From the NCBI RefSeq assembly GCF_000019785.1, contig NC_010524.1, positions 1,364,001 to 1,428,000 on the forward strand: 64,000 bases of DNA, written 5' to 3'. The position numbers were made by a program, and so were the translations under genes. The DNA is from Leptothrix cholodnii SP-6. GTDB taxonomy: Bacteria; Pseudomonadota; Gammaproteobacteria; Burkholderiales; Burkholderiaceae_C. Numbering within the stretch: position 1 is the stretch's first letter; every line of letters starts with the position of its first letter. Positions 10,077 to 19,781 of the stretch are shown here, one piece after another. Below the pieces are notes generated by a model. That model had not been told where the DNA came from. It saw only the letters and a list, made by a program, of their open reading frames with translations, and made no database searches.

Positions 10077-10497
10077 CGCGCCGCCGCACCGCATCCAGGT
10101 AGGCGTGCGGATCGGGCGGCTGGCCGCTGCGCTGCGACTGCCACAGCATCTCGCCCAGGCAGTCCATCACCTCGTGGTGTGCCGGGTGCAGATCGCCACG
10201 TTTGGCGGCCAGCAGCTCGACCGCCTGGCGGATGCCACGTGGCTGGTCGATCGAACACTGCTCGCTGATCGACAGGTGCATCGACAGGTGCAGGAAGGGG
10301 TTGGTGCGGCCGTCGTCGACCGTGTAGACCGCCGCCAGCGCGCCGGCCAAGTCGCTCAGGTCGGCGTGGTATTCGGGGTGGCGGTCGATCCACTGCGCGG
10401 CCAGCGTCTCCATCGGGCTGAGCGGCTCGGCGGCGCAGTGCTTGCGCCAGGTCTCGCAGAAGAAAGTCCGGACGTCGTTCTGGCTGGGTGCAAACAT
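10066..10497 (-). CDS. DUF1841 family protein
   Basis: A 143-residue soluble protein of the DUF1841 family, widespread in beta- and gammaproteobacteria, function unknown. Recognisable features are the start MFAPSQNDVRTFF, the middle NPFLHLSMHLSISEQ (about 81-95), and the histidine/glutamate-rich HPAHHEVMDCLGEMLW (about 109-124), which has the look of a metal-binding helix. The last codons fall inside the 9-bp tandem array. Its upstream region contains a strong terminator hairpin that points the other way. Confidence 0.85.
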   Translation of the reverse strand: MFAPSQNDVRTFFCETWRKHCAAEPLSPMETLAAQWIDRHPEYHADLSDLAGALAAVYTVDDGRTNPFLHLSMHLSISEQCSIDQPRGIRQAVELLAAKRGDLHPAHHEVMDCLGEMLWQSQRSGQPPDPHAYLDAVRRRATR

Positions 10498-10523
10498 CTG
10501 ACAATTGTCTCAGCCTGAGCCGC

Positions 10524-10558
10524 CCGGCACCCGCCTTGTCGCGGGTGCCGGTTTTTTT
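10524..10558 (+). terminator. strong intrinsic terminator hairpin
   Basis: A perfect 11-bp stem, CCGGCACCCGC (10524-10534) against GCGGGTGCCGG (10541-10551), has a 6-nt loop and is followed directly by seven T residues. It would stop plus-strand transcripts, for example read-through antisense to the DUF1841 gene. It ends only 17 bases before the ATG of the plus-strand reductase gene, an unusual place for a terminator. Confidence 0.92.
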
Positions 10559-10575
10559 GACTGCCGCCCGAACCC

Positions 10576-11169
10576 ATGACCCACGCACTCGACACCCTCG
10601 CCCTGAACCAGCTGTTCACCGAAGCGCGCACCCACAACGCCTGGCGCGACGAGCCGGTGGCGCCTGAACTGCTGCGCCAGCTGCACGAGCTCGCCAAATG
10701 GGGGCCGACGGCGATGAACTGCTGCCCGCTGCGGGTCCGGTTCATCGTCGGCGCCGAGGCGCGTGCGCGCCTGCTGCCGCTGATGAGCGAGGGCAACCGC
10801 GCCAAGACTGCCGCCGCGCCGGTGATCGCCATCCTCGGCCGTGATGTCGATTTCCATCAGCACATGCCGACGCTCGCGCCGCACATGGCCGGCGCCCGCG
10901 AGCGGTTTGCCGATCAGCCGGCGCAGCGCGAGGCGATGTCGCAGCTCAACGGCGCACTGGAAGCGGGCTACTTCATCCTGGCCGCGCGCGCGCTCGGGCT
11001 CGACTGCGGGCCGATGGGCGGTTTCGACGCCGCGGCGGTCGATGCCGAGTTCTGGGCCGGCACGGCGGTGCGCTCGATGATCGTCTGCAACCTCGGCCAC
11101 GGTGACCCGGCCGGCCTGCGCCCGCGTGCGCCGCGGCTCGATTTCGACACCGCCTGCGCCGTGCTGTGA
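10576..11169 (+). CDS. malonic semialdehyde reductase-like nitroreductase (RutE/HadB family)
   Basis: A 197-residue FMN-dependent nitroreductase-fold enzyme closest to RutE-type proteins, which reduce malonic semialdehyde to 3-hydroxypropionate. The FMN-contact segments are readable: FTEARTHNAW (about 15-24), WGPTAMNCCPLR (about 43-54) and the late LGLDCGPMGGFD (about 140-151). Length matches the family. It overlaps the following TauE gene by one base (TGATG). Downstream lie a crotonase and malonyl-CoA synthase, so a role in C3 (malonate/3-hydroxypropionate) metabolism fits, but substrate choice in this family is broad. The strong terminator just upstream raises the question of where its promoter is. 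Confidence 0.85.
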   Translation: MTHALDTLALNQLFTEARTHNAWRDEPVAPELLRQLHELAKWGPTAMNCCPLRVRFIVGAEARARLLPLMSEGNRAKTAAAPVIAILGRDVDFHQHMPTLAPHMAGARERFADQPAQREAMSQLNGALEAGYFILAARALGLDCGPMGGFDAAAVDAEFWAGTAVRSMIVCNLGHGDPAGLRPRAPRLDFDTACAVL

Positions 11170-11927
11170 TGTCGCAGCTGATCACCGACCCGTGGTTCTA
11201 CGCGGTCGCGTTGCCGTCGGTGCTGCTGCTGGGGCTGTCGAAGTCGGGTTTTGCCTCCGGGCTGGGTTCGCTGGCCACGCCGATGCTGGCGCTGGCGCTG
11301 CCGGTGCCGCAGGCCGCGGCCATCATGCTGCCGCTGCTGGCGGTGGCCGACGTGATGGCCTTGTGGACGCTGCGCCGCCATGCCGATCGTGCCGTGCTGT
11401 GGATGCTGCTGCCGGCCGGGCTGGTCGGCATCGTGATCGGCTGGCTCAGTTTCGGCCTGCTGCCCGGTCACATCGTGGCCGGCATCGTCGGCGTGGTGAC
11501 GCTGGCCTTCCTGGCCTGGCAGCTGATCTGGCCGCCACGCGCCGACGCGCCGCTGCCGGGCCACCGCCAGACCGGCGCGCTGGCGCTGATGGCCGGCTAC
11601 ACCAGCTTCGTCGCCCACGGCGGCGGCCCGCCGGTGGCGATGGCGCTGCTGCCGCGGCGCATGGAGCCGCTGGCCTACGCCGGCACCTCGGCGGTGTTCT
11701 TCGCCAGCATCAACGCTGCCAAGTGGCTGCCTTATGCGGCGCTCGGCCTGCTCGACGGCCGCAACCTCTCGACCTCGGTGCTGCTGATGCCGCTGGCCGC
11801 CGGCGGCGTGCTGCTGGGCGTGTGGGCGGCCAAGCGCATCTCGTCGCGCTGGTTCTACCGGCTGGTGCAGGTGGGCATGCTGCTGACCGGCCTGAAGCTG
11901 CTGGCCGACGCGTTCTGGCCTGCGTGA
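11169..11927 (+). CDS. TauE/SafE family membrane permease
   Basis: A 252-residue inner-membrane protein of the TauE/SafE (sulfite/organosulfonate exporter) family with about eight hydrophobic segments in two halves. The family motif of the first half, LLGLSKSGFASGLGSLATP (about 18-36), is clear, and its counterpart in the second half is TSFVAHGGGPPVAMALLP. The ATG at 11169 shares its A with the stop of the preceding gene, so translation is coupled. The substrate could be a sulfur compound or a carboxylate; the neighbours (RutE-like, crotonase, MatB) hint at a small organic acid. Confidence 0.88.
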   Translation: MSQLITDPWFYAVALPSVLLLGLSKSGFASGLGSLATPMLALALPVPQAAAIMLPLLAVADVMALWTLRRHADRAVLWMLLPAGLVGIVIGWLSFGLLPGHIVAGIVGVVTLAFLAWQLIWPPRADAPLPGHRQTGALALMAGYTSFVAHGGGPPVAMALLPRRMEPLAYAGTSAVFFASINAAKWLPYAALGLLDGRNLSTSVLLMPLAAGGVLLGVWAAKRISSRWFYRLVQVGMLLTGLKLLADAFWPA

Positions 11928-11960
11928 TCCGATGAGATTCCCAAGAAGAAGGATGTTCCG

Positions 11961-12752
11961 ATGAGCGTCGACGTTCGATTCGAACCCCACGCCAGCCTGC
12001 CCGACGTGGCGCTGGTGACCCTGTCCAATCCGGCCAAGCTCAACGCCATGAGCGTGGCGATGTGGCAGCAGCTGCGCGGCCATTTCGACGGCCTGGCCGA
12101 GCGCGCGCCGCAGCTGCGCTGCGTGATCCTGCGCGGCGAGGGCGGCACCTTCGTGTCGGGCGGCGACATCGAGGAGTTCCCGGCCTTCCGTTTCGACGCC
12201 GCCCGGCTGCGCCACTTTCATGAAGAGATCGTCGGCCCGGCACTCGACGCGCTGTACCGCTGCGACGTGCCGCTGGTGGCGCAGATCGAGCGCGCCTGCG
12301 TCGGCGGCGGGCTCGAGATCGCCTGCCAGTGCGACATCCGCGTGGCCGGCGCGGGCAGCCGCTTCGGCGCGCCGATCGCGCGGCTGGGCTTTCCGATGGC
12401 GCCCGACGAGATGGCCGGCGTGGCGCGCGTCACCGGCCTGGCCAGCGCCGCCGAGATCCTGCTCGAAGCGCGCCTGCTCGATGCCGCCACCGCGCTGCAG
12501 CGCGGCCTGGTGCACCGCGTGGTGGCCGACGACGGCGTGGCCGCCGAGGCCGAGGCCACCGCCCGCCGCATCGCCGCCGGCGCGCCGCTGGCTGCGCGCC
12601 TGAACAAGCGCACGCTGCGGCTGATCTCGGCCCAGTTCCACTTCAGCGAAGCGCAGCGCGCCGAACTGGCCGCCTACGCCAGCAGCGCCGATCACCGCGA
12701 AGGCATCGCCGCCTTCATCGAAAAGCGCGCCCCGCGCTTCACCGGCGCCTGA
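11961..12752 (+). CDS. enoyl-CoA hydratase/isomerase (crotonase) family protein
   Basis: A 263-residue crotonase-fold protein that binds an acyl-CoA. The oxyanion-hole segments are visible: GGTFVSGGDIEEF (about 61-73) and ERACVGGGLEIACQCDIRVA (about 112-131). The glutamate corresponding to Glu144 of rat hydratase is present (GGGLE). The second catalytic glutamate, normally in a GxPE motif, is not: the segment reads FGAPIARLGFP. Therefore simple hydratase activity is doubtful and an isomerase- or decarboxylase-like reaction is possible. An AAGGA box precedes the ATG. It is followed by the malonyl-CoA synthase gene. Confidence 0.88.
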   Translation: MSVDVRFEPHASLPDVALVTLSNPAKLNAMSVAMWQQLRGHFDGLAERAPQLRCVILRGEGGTFVSGGDIEEFPAFRFDAARLRHFHEEIVGPALDALYRCDVPLVAQIERACVGGGLEIACQCDIRVAGAGSRFGAPIARLGFPMAPDEMAGVARVTGLASAAEILLEARLLDAATALQRGLVHRVVADDGVAAEAEATARRIAAGAPLAARLNKRTLRLISAQFHFSEAQRAELAAYASSADHREGIAAFIEKRAPRFTGA

Positions 12753-12769
12753 TTGCGCCACACCGCAAT

Positions 12770-12796
12770 CCGCCCGCTCCGCCCGCTCCGCCCGCC
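12770..12796. repeat. 9-bp tandem repeat, CCGCCCGCT x3
   Basis: Three head-to-tail 9-bp units (the last ends in C) lie in the 68-base gap between the crotonase and matB genes. No coding or hairpin role is apparent. Confidence 0.85.
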
Positions 12797-12820
12797 TCGC
12801 ATCCCCAAGCCCTGCCCGCC

Positions 12821-14353
12821 ATGACTGCCAACGCCAATCTCTTTGCGGCCCTGCGCGCCGCCTTCCCCGCCGACCTCGACGCCACCGCGATCGAGACCGA
12901 CAACGGCCTGCTCTACAGCTGGGGCGACCTCGAGCGCGCCACCGCCATGCTGGCCAACCTGCTCGGTTCGCTGGAGATCCCGGCCGGCAGCCGCATCGCC
13001 GTGCAGACCGAGAAGTCGGTCGAGGCGCTGATGCTCTACCTGGCCACGCTGCGGGCGGGTTTTGTCTACCTGCCGCTCAACACCGCCTACCAGGAGGGCG
13101 AGCTCGACTACTTCATCGGCAACGCCGAGCCGGCGGTGGTGGTGTGCGCCAGCCGGAGTTTTCCGTGGCTGAGCAAGCTGGCGTTCCGCAAGGGCGTGGC
13201 GCATGTCTTCACGCTCGACGACGACCGCAGCGGCAGCCTGCTCGACCGCGCCGCCTATTTCAGCGACCAGCACGTCGTCGCCCACAAGAACGCCGACGAG
13301 CTGGCCGCGATCCTCTACACCAGCGGCACCACCGGGCGCAGCAAGGGCGCGATGCTCAGCCACGGCAACCTGCTGAGCAACGCGCAGGTGTTGAAGAAGT
13401 ATTGGGATTGGCAGCCTGGCGACGTGCTGATCCACGCGCTGCCGATCTTCCATGTGCACGGCCTGTTCGTCGCCAGCCACGGCGCGCTGCTCAACGGCAG
13501 CAAGATGCTGTGGCTCGCGAAGTTCGACCCCAAGGCCGTGGTCGAGCGCCTGCCGCGCGCCAGCGTCTTCATGGGCGTGCCCACGCTCTACGTGCGGCTG
13601 CTGCAGGAGCCGGTGCTCACGCGCGAAGCATGCGCTCACATGCGGCTGTTCATCTCGGGCTCGGCGCCGCTGCTGATCGAGACCTTCCGCGACTGGCAGA
13701 CCCGCACCGGCCACACCATTCTCGAGCGTTACGGCATGAGCGAGACGGCGATGCTGACGTCCAACCCGTGTCGTGCCGAAGACGGCGACCGGCTCGGCGG
13801 CACCGTCGGCCCGGCGCTGCCGGGCGTGGGCGTGCGGGTGGTCGACGATGCCGGCGCGGCGCTGGCGGCGGGCGAGATCGGCAACGTGCAGGTGCGCGGG
13901 CCCAACGTCTTCGGCGGCTACTGGCGCATGCCCGAGAAGACCGCCGAGGAGTTCACGTCCGACGGCTGGTTCAGGACCGGCGACGTCGGCCGCTTCGACG
14001 GACTCGGCTACCTGACCATCGTCGGCCGCAGCAAGGACCTGATCATCAGCGGCGGCTACAACGTCTACCCCGCCGAGATCGAGGGCACGCTCAACGAGCT
14101 GCCCGGCGTGGCCGAATCGGCGGTGATCGGCGTGCCGCACCCGGACTTCGGCGAAGCGGTGGTGGCGGTGATCGTGGCCAAGGCCGGCGCGAGCCTCGAC
14201 GCCGACGCGCTGGTGGCGCAGCTCAAGCGCCAGATCGCCAACTTCAAGGTGCCCAAGCGCGCCTTCGTGGTGGCCGACCTGCCGCGCAACGCGATGGGCA
14301 AGGTGCAGAAGAACCTGCTGCGCGAGCAGCACAAGGCGCTGTTCATGCCGTGA
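12821..14353 (+). CDS. matB: malonyl-CoA synthase MatB
   Basis: An acyl-CoA synthetase of 510 residues that activates malonate (or methylmalonate) with ATP and CoA. The AMP-binding motif is [20 protein letters not shown] (about 166-185). Other family segments are [30 protein letters not shown] and [14 protein letters not shown], and the C-terminal [14 protein letters not shown] carries the catalytic lysine. The match to MatB is in overall length and the [17 protein letters not shown] segment. The start is the ATG at 12821; the much longer open frame upstream is a shadow of the crotonase gene. It probably forms an operon with the crotonase, TauE and reductase genes. Confidence 0.92.
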   Translation: MTANANLFAALRAAFPADLDATAIETDNGLLYSWGDLERATAMLANLLGSLEIPAGSRIAVQTEKSVEALMLYLATLRAGFVYLPLNTAYQEGELDYFIGNAEPAVVVCASRSFPWLSKLAFRKGVAHVFTLDDDRSGSLLDRAAYFSDQHVVAHKNADELAAILYTSGTTGRSKGAMLSHGNLLSNAQVLKKYWDWQPGDVLIHALPIFHVHGLFVASHGALLNGSKMLWLAKFDPKAVVERLPRASVFMGVPTLYVRLLQEPVLTREACAHMRLFISGSAPLLIETFRDWQTRTGHTILERYGMSETAMLTSNPCRAEDGDRLGGTVGPALPGVGVRVVDDAGAALAAGEIGNVQVRGPNVFGGYWRMPEKTAEEFTSDGWFRTGDVGRFDGLGYLTIVGRSKDLIISGGYNVYPAEIEGTLNELPGVAESAVIGVPHPDFGEAVVAVIVAKAGASLDADALVAQLKRQIANFKVPKRAFVVADLPRNAMGKVQKNLLREQHKALFMP

Positions 14354-14495
14354 GTGGCGAGGGGTGTTCACGCGCCGTTCACGGATACCGTGTGACGTAC
14401 AGGGGTTTGGCCGCGGTTATCGATGGATTGCGGCGCATCGACAACCACGACGATGGAGGGGTCAACTTTCATGTCCATCGCCAGGGAACCGTCCG

Positions 14496-16223
14496 ATGCG
14501 CACCAACTTGCCTGTCACCCAGCGCGAATACGCGTTTCCCGCCGGTCAGACGCTGGTCTCGGTCACCGACCTCAAAGGGCGCATCACCTACGCCAACGCC
14601 GCCTTCATCGCGGTCAGCGGCTTCCGCCGCGAGGAACTGCTCGGCCAGCCGCACAACCTGGTGCGCCATCCGGACATGCCGGAAGAAGCCTTCCGCGACA
14701 TGTGGCAGACCATCGGCTCGGGCGTGCCGTGGACCGGCCTGGTCAAGAACCGGCGCAAGGACGGCGATCACTACTGGGTGCAGGCCAACGCCACGCCGAT
14801 GATGGACGGCGAGCGCATCACCGGTTTCCTGTCGGTGCGCACCCAGCCCTCGCGCCAGGAGATCGATGCCGCCGAGCGCCTGTATGCGCAGATGCGGGCC
14901 GAAGTCCAGGCCGGCCGCCTGGTGCATCGGCTGCAGCGTGGCACCGTGCGGCGCGCCGACCTGCGCGGCCGGCTGGGCCGCCTGCTCAGGCCCGGCCAGC
15001 GCGCCCAGGTGCTGGCGATCCAGACGGCTTGCGTTCTGGCCGCGGTCGCCGTCGGCGAGACCTTGCCGGTCTGGCAGGCGATGCTGCTGGCGACGGGCGT
15101 GGTCGGTGTGGCGACGTGGGCCATGCTGCAGCGCCTGTTCGGGCCCCTCGATGCGGTGCTGACCGATGCCCACCACCTGGCATCCGGTGACCTGGCGCAC
15201 CGCGTCGGCACCGGCGCGCCGGGCATCGCCGGCGAGCTGCAGCAGGCGCTGATGCAGATGTCGGTCAACCTGCGCACCGTCGTGCACGACACCCGCACCG
15301 AGATCGAGAACCTGCACGTGACGGCCAGCGAGATCAGTGCCGGCAACCACGACCTGTCGGCGCGCACCGAATCCCAGGCCAGCAGCCTGGAGCAGACCGC
15401 GGCGTCGATGGAGCAGATCAACGGCACCGTGCAGCAGACCGCCAGCTCGGCCGTGCAGGGCGCGCGCAGCGCCCGGGAGACCGCCGACGTGGCGCGGCGC
15501 AGCCAGCAGGCGGTGACCGACGTGGCCGAGACGATGGGCCGCATCAGCGAGTCGTCGCGTCGCATCGCCGAGATCCTGCACGTGATCGAGGGCGTGGCGT
15601 TCCAGACCAACATCCTGGCGCTCAATGCCGCGGTCGAGGCCGCGCGCGCCGGTGAACACGGCCGCGGTTTCGCGGTGGTGGCCGCCGAGGTGCGCGAGCT
15701 GGCGCAGCGCACCGCCTCGTCGGCGCGCGAGATCAAGCAGCTGATCGGCGAGTCGGCCCAACGGGTCACGCTCGGCAGCACGCAGAGCGCCGCCGCGCAG
15801 CAGCGCATGGGCGAGGCCCTGCACGCGGTCGACGCGGTGCAGGCGACGCTCGAGACCATCAGCACCGCCACCTCCGAACAGCAGTCGGGCATCTCGCAGA
15901 TCAACGAGGCGGTGGCGCACATGGACTCGATCACGCAGCAGAACGCCGCGATGGTCGAGCAGCTCGCGGCGGCGGCGCAGTCGCTGCAAGGCCAGGTGGC
16001 CGCGGTGAGCGAATCGATGCGGCTGTTCCGGCTGTCGTCGGGCGAGGCCACCGTCGCCGAGCGCGATGCGGTCGAGCTGCGGCGCGACGGCCGGGCCACA
16101 CCGGCCAAACCGGCGGCAACGCCGGCCAACCGGCCGGCGCCTGCGCCGAAACGGGCTGCCGCTGCACCCGAGCCGCTCGCGGCGCAAGCTGCCGCAGGGG
16201 CCGACGACTGGACCAGTTTCTGA
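14496..16223 (+). CDS. Aer-type methyl-accepting chemotaxis receptor (PAS-TM-HAMP-MCP)
   Basis: A 575-residue energy/oxygen taxis receptor. The N-terminal PAS domain (about 20-125) has the Aer-type segment [13 protein letters not shown] and would bind FAD. A hydrophobic hairpin lies at about 168-210, then HAMP. The MCP signalling domain has the conserved tip [20 protein letters not shown] and [13 protein letters not shown]. The extreme C-terminus DWTSF follows the xWxxF pattern of the NWETF CheR/CheB tether, after a Pro/Ala-rich linker. The ATG at 14496 was chosen because earlier codons do not resemble the family. It is followed after 21 bases by a PAS-GGDEF-EAL gene, so both may read the same redox state. 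Confidence 0.93.
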   Translation: MRTNLPVTQREYAFPAGQTLVSVTDLKGRITYANAAFIAVSGFRREELLGQPHNLVRHPDMPEEAFRDMWQTIGSGVPWTGLVKNRRKDGDHYWVQANATPMMDGERITGFLSVRTQPSRQEIDAAERLYAQMRAEVQAGRLVHRLQRGTVRRADLRGRLGRLLRPGQRAQVLAIQTACVLAAVAVGETLPVWQAMLLATGVVGVATWAMLQRLFGPLDAVLTDAHHLASGDLAHRVGTGAPGIAGELQQALMQMSVNLRTVVHDTRTEIENLHVTASEISAGNHDLSARTESQASSLEQTAASMEQINGTVQQTASSAVQGARSARETADVARRSQQAVTDVAETMGRISESSRRIAEILHVIEGVAFQTNILALNAAVEAARAGEHGRGFAVVAAEVRELAQRTASSAREIKQLIGESAQRVTLGSTQSAAAQQRMGEALHAVDAVQATLETISTATSEQQSGISQINEAVAHMDSITQQNAAMVEQLAAAAQSLQGQVAAVSESMRLFRLSSGEATVAERDAVELRRDGRATPAKPAATPANRPAPAPKRAAAAPEPLAAQAAAGADDWTSF

Positions 16224-16244
16224 GCACATCAACACGGGCAAGAC

Positions 16245-17951
16245 ATGGCATCGACCCCAACCACGCAGGCGCCTGATCTCGGCGACTTCTTCAAGTCCGT
16301 CATCGATTCGACCACCGACGCGGTCATCACCAAGGACCTGCACGGCATCGTCACCAGCTGGAACCGCGCGGCCGAATCGATCTTCGGCTACAGCGCCGCC
16401 GAGATGATCGGCCAGCCGATGGTGAAGGTCTTCCCGGCCGACCGGCTGCAGGAGGAGCCGATGATCCTGGCGCGCATCGGCCGCGGCGAGCGGGTCGACC
16501 ACTTCGAGACCGTGCGGGTGCGCAAGGACGGCAGCCTGGTCAACGTCTCGGCGACCATCTCGCCGCTGCACGACAGCGAGGGCCGCATCGTCGGCGCCTC
16601 CAAGATCGCGCGCGACATCACCGAGCGCATCCAGGCCGAGCGCACGATCTGGCTGCAGGCCAATCACGACACGCTGACCTCGCTGCCGAACCGCCGCCAT
16701 TTCCAGGAGCGGCTGACCCTGGAGCTGGCGCGGGCCCGGCGCATGCAGCGCCACCTGGCGGTGATGTTCATCGACCTGGATCGGTTCAAGGACGTCAACG
16801 ACACGCTGGGCCACCAGGCCGGCGACGACCTGCTGGTGCAGGCGGCGCAGCGCATCCGCGCGGCGGTGCGCGAGATCGACACGGTGGCCCGCATGGGCGG
16901 CGACGAGTTCACCATCCTGCTGCCCGATCTGGTGGCCGGCGACGAGGTCGAGCCGATCGCGCGGCGCGTCAACCTGTGCCTGTTCAAGCCCTTCACGCTG
17001 GACGGCCAGACGTCGGTGCAGATCTCCGGCAGCATCGGCGTGGCGCTGTTCCCGCAGGACGGCGAGACCGCCGACGTGCTGCTGATGCACGCCGATCAGG
17101 CGATGTACGAATCCAAGCGGCTCGGCCGCAACCAGGCCCGGCATTTCGCGAAGGCGCTGGAATCGAACATCCGCGACCGCATGCGCCTGACCCACGACCT
17201 GCGTCACGCCGTCGAACGCGGCGAGCTGTCGCTGAGCTTGCAGCCGCTGGTCGACCTGCGTGACGGCTCGGTGCGCCAGCACGAAGCGCTGCTGCGCTGG
17301 GTGCATCCGGTGTTCGGCGCCATCAGCCCGTCGGTCTTCATGCCGCTGGCCGAAGAGACCGGCGTCATCCGCGACATCGGCGACTGGGCGTTCGACACCG
17401 TCGCGCGCCAGGCGGCCGACCGCAGCCGCGCGGGCAGCCCGGTGATCCCGGTCAGCCTCGACGTGTCGCCGGTGCAGCTGCACGCGGGCCTCGGTTACTT
17501 CAGGCGCTGGCTCGACGAATGGGCGCGGCTCGAACTGCCCGCCGATGCGCTGGCGCTCGAAATCGCCGAAAGCGCGCTGGCCGAGCCGTCCGACGGCGTC
17601 GGCGAACTGCTGCAGCAGCTCGGTGCCGCGGGTGTGCCGCTGATCGTGGACCACTTCGGCGCCGGCGCGTCCTGCCTGTCGCGGCTGAACCGCCTCGACA
17701 TCGGCATGCTCAAGCTCGACCCGAGCCTGCTGCGCGACCTGGGCGTCGACGGCAAGAGCACCCGGCTGTGCGAAGCGATGGTGCAGATGGCGCACACGCT
17801 CGGCCTGCAGGTGGTGGCCCAGGGTGTCGAGACACCGGCGCAGCGCGCGCTGCTGGCGCGCATGGGCTGCGACTTCGGCCAGGGCCATCTGTTCGCCGCG
17901 ATCGAGCCGGGCCCCGGCGCCGAAGTGCCTGCGTGGCCGGCCGCGGCCTGA
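16245..17951 (+). CDS. PAS-GGDEF-EAL protein, EAL half apparently degenerate
   Basis: A 568-residue cyclic-di-GMP signalling protein. PAS domain about 12-130; GGDEF domain about 140-300 with an intact active site (ARMGGDEFTILL) and an intact RxxD inhibitory site (REID) five residues before it, so diguanylate cyclase activity and product inhibition are plausible. The EAL domain (about 315-560) keeps EALLRW and LEIAES, but key metal-binding positions differ from consensus: SLDVSP for the usual Asn, DHFGAG for DDFGTG, and AQGVET for AEGVET. I infer that the EAL half binds c-di-GMP or is regulatory rather than catalytic. No membrane segments are seen. It lies 21 bases after the Aer-type receptor gene. 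Confidence 0.93.
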   Translation: MASTPTTQAPDLGDFFKSVIDSTTDAVITKDLHGIVTSWNRAAESIFGYSAAEMIGQPMVKVFPADRLQEEPMILARIGRGERVDHFETVRVRKDGSLVNVSATISPLHDSEGRIVGASKIARDITERIQAERTIWLQANHDTLTSLPNRRHFQERLTLELARARRMQRHLAVMFIDLDRFKDVNDTLGHQAGDDLLVQAAQRIRAAVREIDTVARMGGDEFTILLPDLVAGDEVEPIARRVNLCLFKPFTLDGQTSVQISGSIGVALFPQDGETADVLLMHADQAMYESKRLGRNQARHFAKALESNIRDRMRLTHDLRHAVERGELSLSLQPLVDLRDGSVRQHEALLRWVHPVFGAISPSVFMPLAEETGVIRDIGDWAFDTVARQAADRSRAGSPVIPVSLDVSPVQLHAGLGYFRRWLDEWARLELPADALALEIAESALAEPSDGVGELLQQLGAAGVPLIVDHFGAGASCLSRLNRLDIGMLKLDPSLLRDLGVDGKSTRLCEAMVQMAHTLGLQVVAQGVETPAQRALLARMGCDFGQGHLFAAIEPGPGAEVPAWPAAA

Positions 17952-17963
17952 CGGCGTTCAGGT

Positions 17964-19781
17964 TCAGTCCTGCCAGTTGCCGCGGCGCTGCTGTTCGCGC
18001 TCGGCGCGCTCCTGCGCGAACAGCTCCTCGAGCTGCTGGCTGCCCTGCTTGGCGATCGACATCAGCTGCTGGCGATCGGCCCGGTGCGGCCAGGTGCGCT
18101 CGATCAGCGCCAGGTTGAAGCGCCGGAAGCGGGCCGCCAGCTGCCAGGCGTGATGCGGCTCGTGGCCCATCGCCTCGAGCACGCTGCGGCCGCTGACCAG
18201 CGCCGACTCGAAGGTCTCGCGTTCGATGTGCGTGACGCCGCGCTCGCGCAGCGCGTAGTGGTGCTGCACGTTGCGCGCCCGCACCACCAACTGGGCCTGC
18301 GGAAAGTGCGCCTGAGCCAGGTCGACGATCTTCAGGCTCTGCGCGACGTCGTCGACCGCCACCACGATCACGCGTGCCTGCGCGGCGCCGGCCTTGCGCA
18401 GCAGGTCGAGCCGGGTGGCGTCGCCGTACCAGGTGCTGAAACCGAAGCGCCGCATCACCTCGACCTGCTCGGGGTCGTGGTCGAGCAGCGTGGCCTTCAG
18501 GCCGCTGGCGTAGAGCAGCCGGCCGACGATCTGGCCGTAGCGGCCGTAACCGCAGACGATGATCGGCGCCTCTTGCGGCTCGTCGAGCGCATGTTCGGTG
18601 CGGTGCGGACCGTCGGACATCGCGGCGTAGCGCGGCGCCAGCCAGCGGTCGAAGGCCACCAGCAGCAGCGGCGTAATCAGCATCGACAGCGCCACCGTGC
18701 CGACCAGCACCGAGCCGATCGCGTTGCTGAAGACCCCCGCGTCGGCAGCCTGCTGGAACACCACGAACGCGAACTCGCCGCCCTGCGCCAGCAGCAGCAC
18801 CCAGACCGGCCGCTCGGCGCGCGTCAGGCCCATCGCCCGGCCGATCGCCGACAGCACCAGCACCTTGACCGCCAGGAAGCCCAGCAGCAGCGCCAGCACG
18901 AGCAGCGGCCGCGCCAGCAGCGCGGCGAAGTCGATGCTCATGCCCACTGCCATGAAGAACAGGCCGAGCAGCAGGCCCTTGAAGGGCTCGACGTCGGTCT
19001 CGAGCTCGCGCTTGTATTCGCTCTCGGCCAGCAGCACGCCGCCGAGAAACGCACCCAGCGCCATCGACAGCCCGACCGCCTGCATCAGCGCGGCGATGCC
19101 GACCACCAGGCCGAGCGCGGCGGCGGTGAAGACCTCCGGCGTGCGGCTGGTCGCCACCCAGCGCAGGCCGTGGCGCAGCAGCAATCGACCGCCCAGCACG
19201 ATGGCGGCGATCACGCCCAGCGCCTTGCCGGCTTCGAGCCACGGATTGCCGGCCGCCGCCTGGCCGGTGCCCAGCAGCGGCAGCAGCGCCAGGATCGGGA
19301 TCGCGGCGACGTCCTGGAACAGCAGGATCGAGAAACCCGCCTGGCCGCTGGCGGTGGGCAGCAGGTTGCGCTCGCCCATCACCTGCAAGGCCACCGCGGT
19401 CGACGACAGCGCCAGCCCGAGCGCGCCCACCACCGCCCAGCGCCAGGGCGCGCCAGCGAGCATCGCCACGCCGGCCAGCGCCGCCGCGCAGCCCAGCACC
19501 TGCACGCTGCCCCAGCCGAAGATCGGCCGGCGCATGGCCCAGAGCCGGTGCGGTTCGAGCTCGAGCCCGACCATGAACAGCATCAGCACCACGCCGAACT
19601 CGGCGACGTGCAAGGTGGTGTCGGGGTCGCTGATGAAGCCCAGCCCGGCCGGCCCGATCGCGATGCCGGCGACCAGGTAGCCGATGATCGCGCCCAGCCC
19701 GAGCCAGCGCGCCAGCGGCACCACCAGCACCGCGGCGCCGAAGAAGACCAGGCTGGTCAGCAGCCAGTTGCCGGCGGTCAT
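17964..19781 (-). CDS. CPA2 monovalent cation/proton antiporter (KefB/KefC type)
   Basis: A 605-residue inner-membrane protein with about twelve helices of the Na+/H+ exchanger domain (about 1-380) and a cytoplasmic TrkA-N/RCK domain (about 400-530) with the nucleotide-binding motif VCGYGRYGQIVGRLL. Segments such as LGLGAIIGYLVAGIAIGP and EFGVVLMLFMVGLELEP match glutathione-gated K+ efflux systems that protect against electrophiles. The ATG at 19781 overlaps the stop of the upstream KefG-like gene as ATGA. The start of the family homology excludes the long upstream extension of the frame. Confidence 0.92.
   Translation of the reverse strand: MTAGNWLLTSLVFFGAAVLVVPLARWLGLGAIIGYLVAGIAIGPAGLGFISDPDTTLHVAEFGVVLMLFMVGLELEPHRLWAMRRPIFGWGSVQVLGCAAALAGVAMLAGAPWRWAVVGALGLALSSTAVALQVMGERNLLPTASGQAGFSILLFQDVAAIPILALLPLLGTGQAAAGNPWLEAGKALGVIAAIVLGGRLLLRHGLRWVATSRTPEVFTAAALGLVVGIAALMQAVGLSMALGAFLGGVLLAESEYKRELETDVEPFKGLLLGLFFMAVGMSIDFAALLARPLLVLALLLGFLAVKVLVLSAIGRAMGLTRAERPVWVLLLAQGGEFAFVVFQQAADAGVFSNAIGSVLVGTVALSMLITPLLLVAFDRWLAPRYAAMSDGPHRTEHALDEPQEAPIIVCGYGRYGQIVGRLLYASGLKATLLDHDPEQVEVMRRFGFSTWYGDATRLDLLRKAGAAQARVIVVAVDDVAQSLKIVDLAQAHFPQAQLVVRARNVQHHYALRERGVTHIERETFESALVSGRSVLEAMGHEPHHAWQLAARFRRFNLALIERTWPHRADRQQLMSIAKQGSQQLEELFAQERAEREQQRRGNWQD

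Noticed and set aside
14469..17888. A 1139-codon minus-strand open frame
   Set aside because: Exactly opposite the chemoreceptor and PAS-GGDEF-EAL genes, both of which have full domain matches; the antisense product has no domain.
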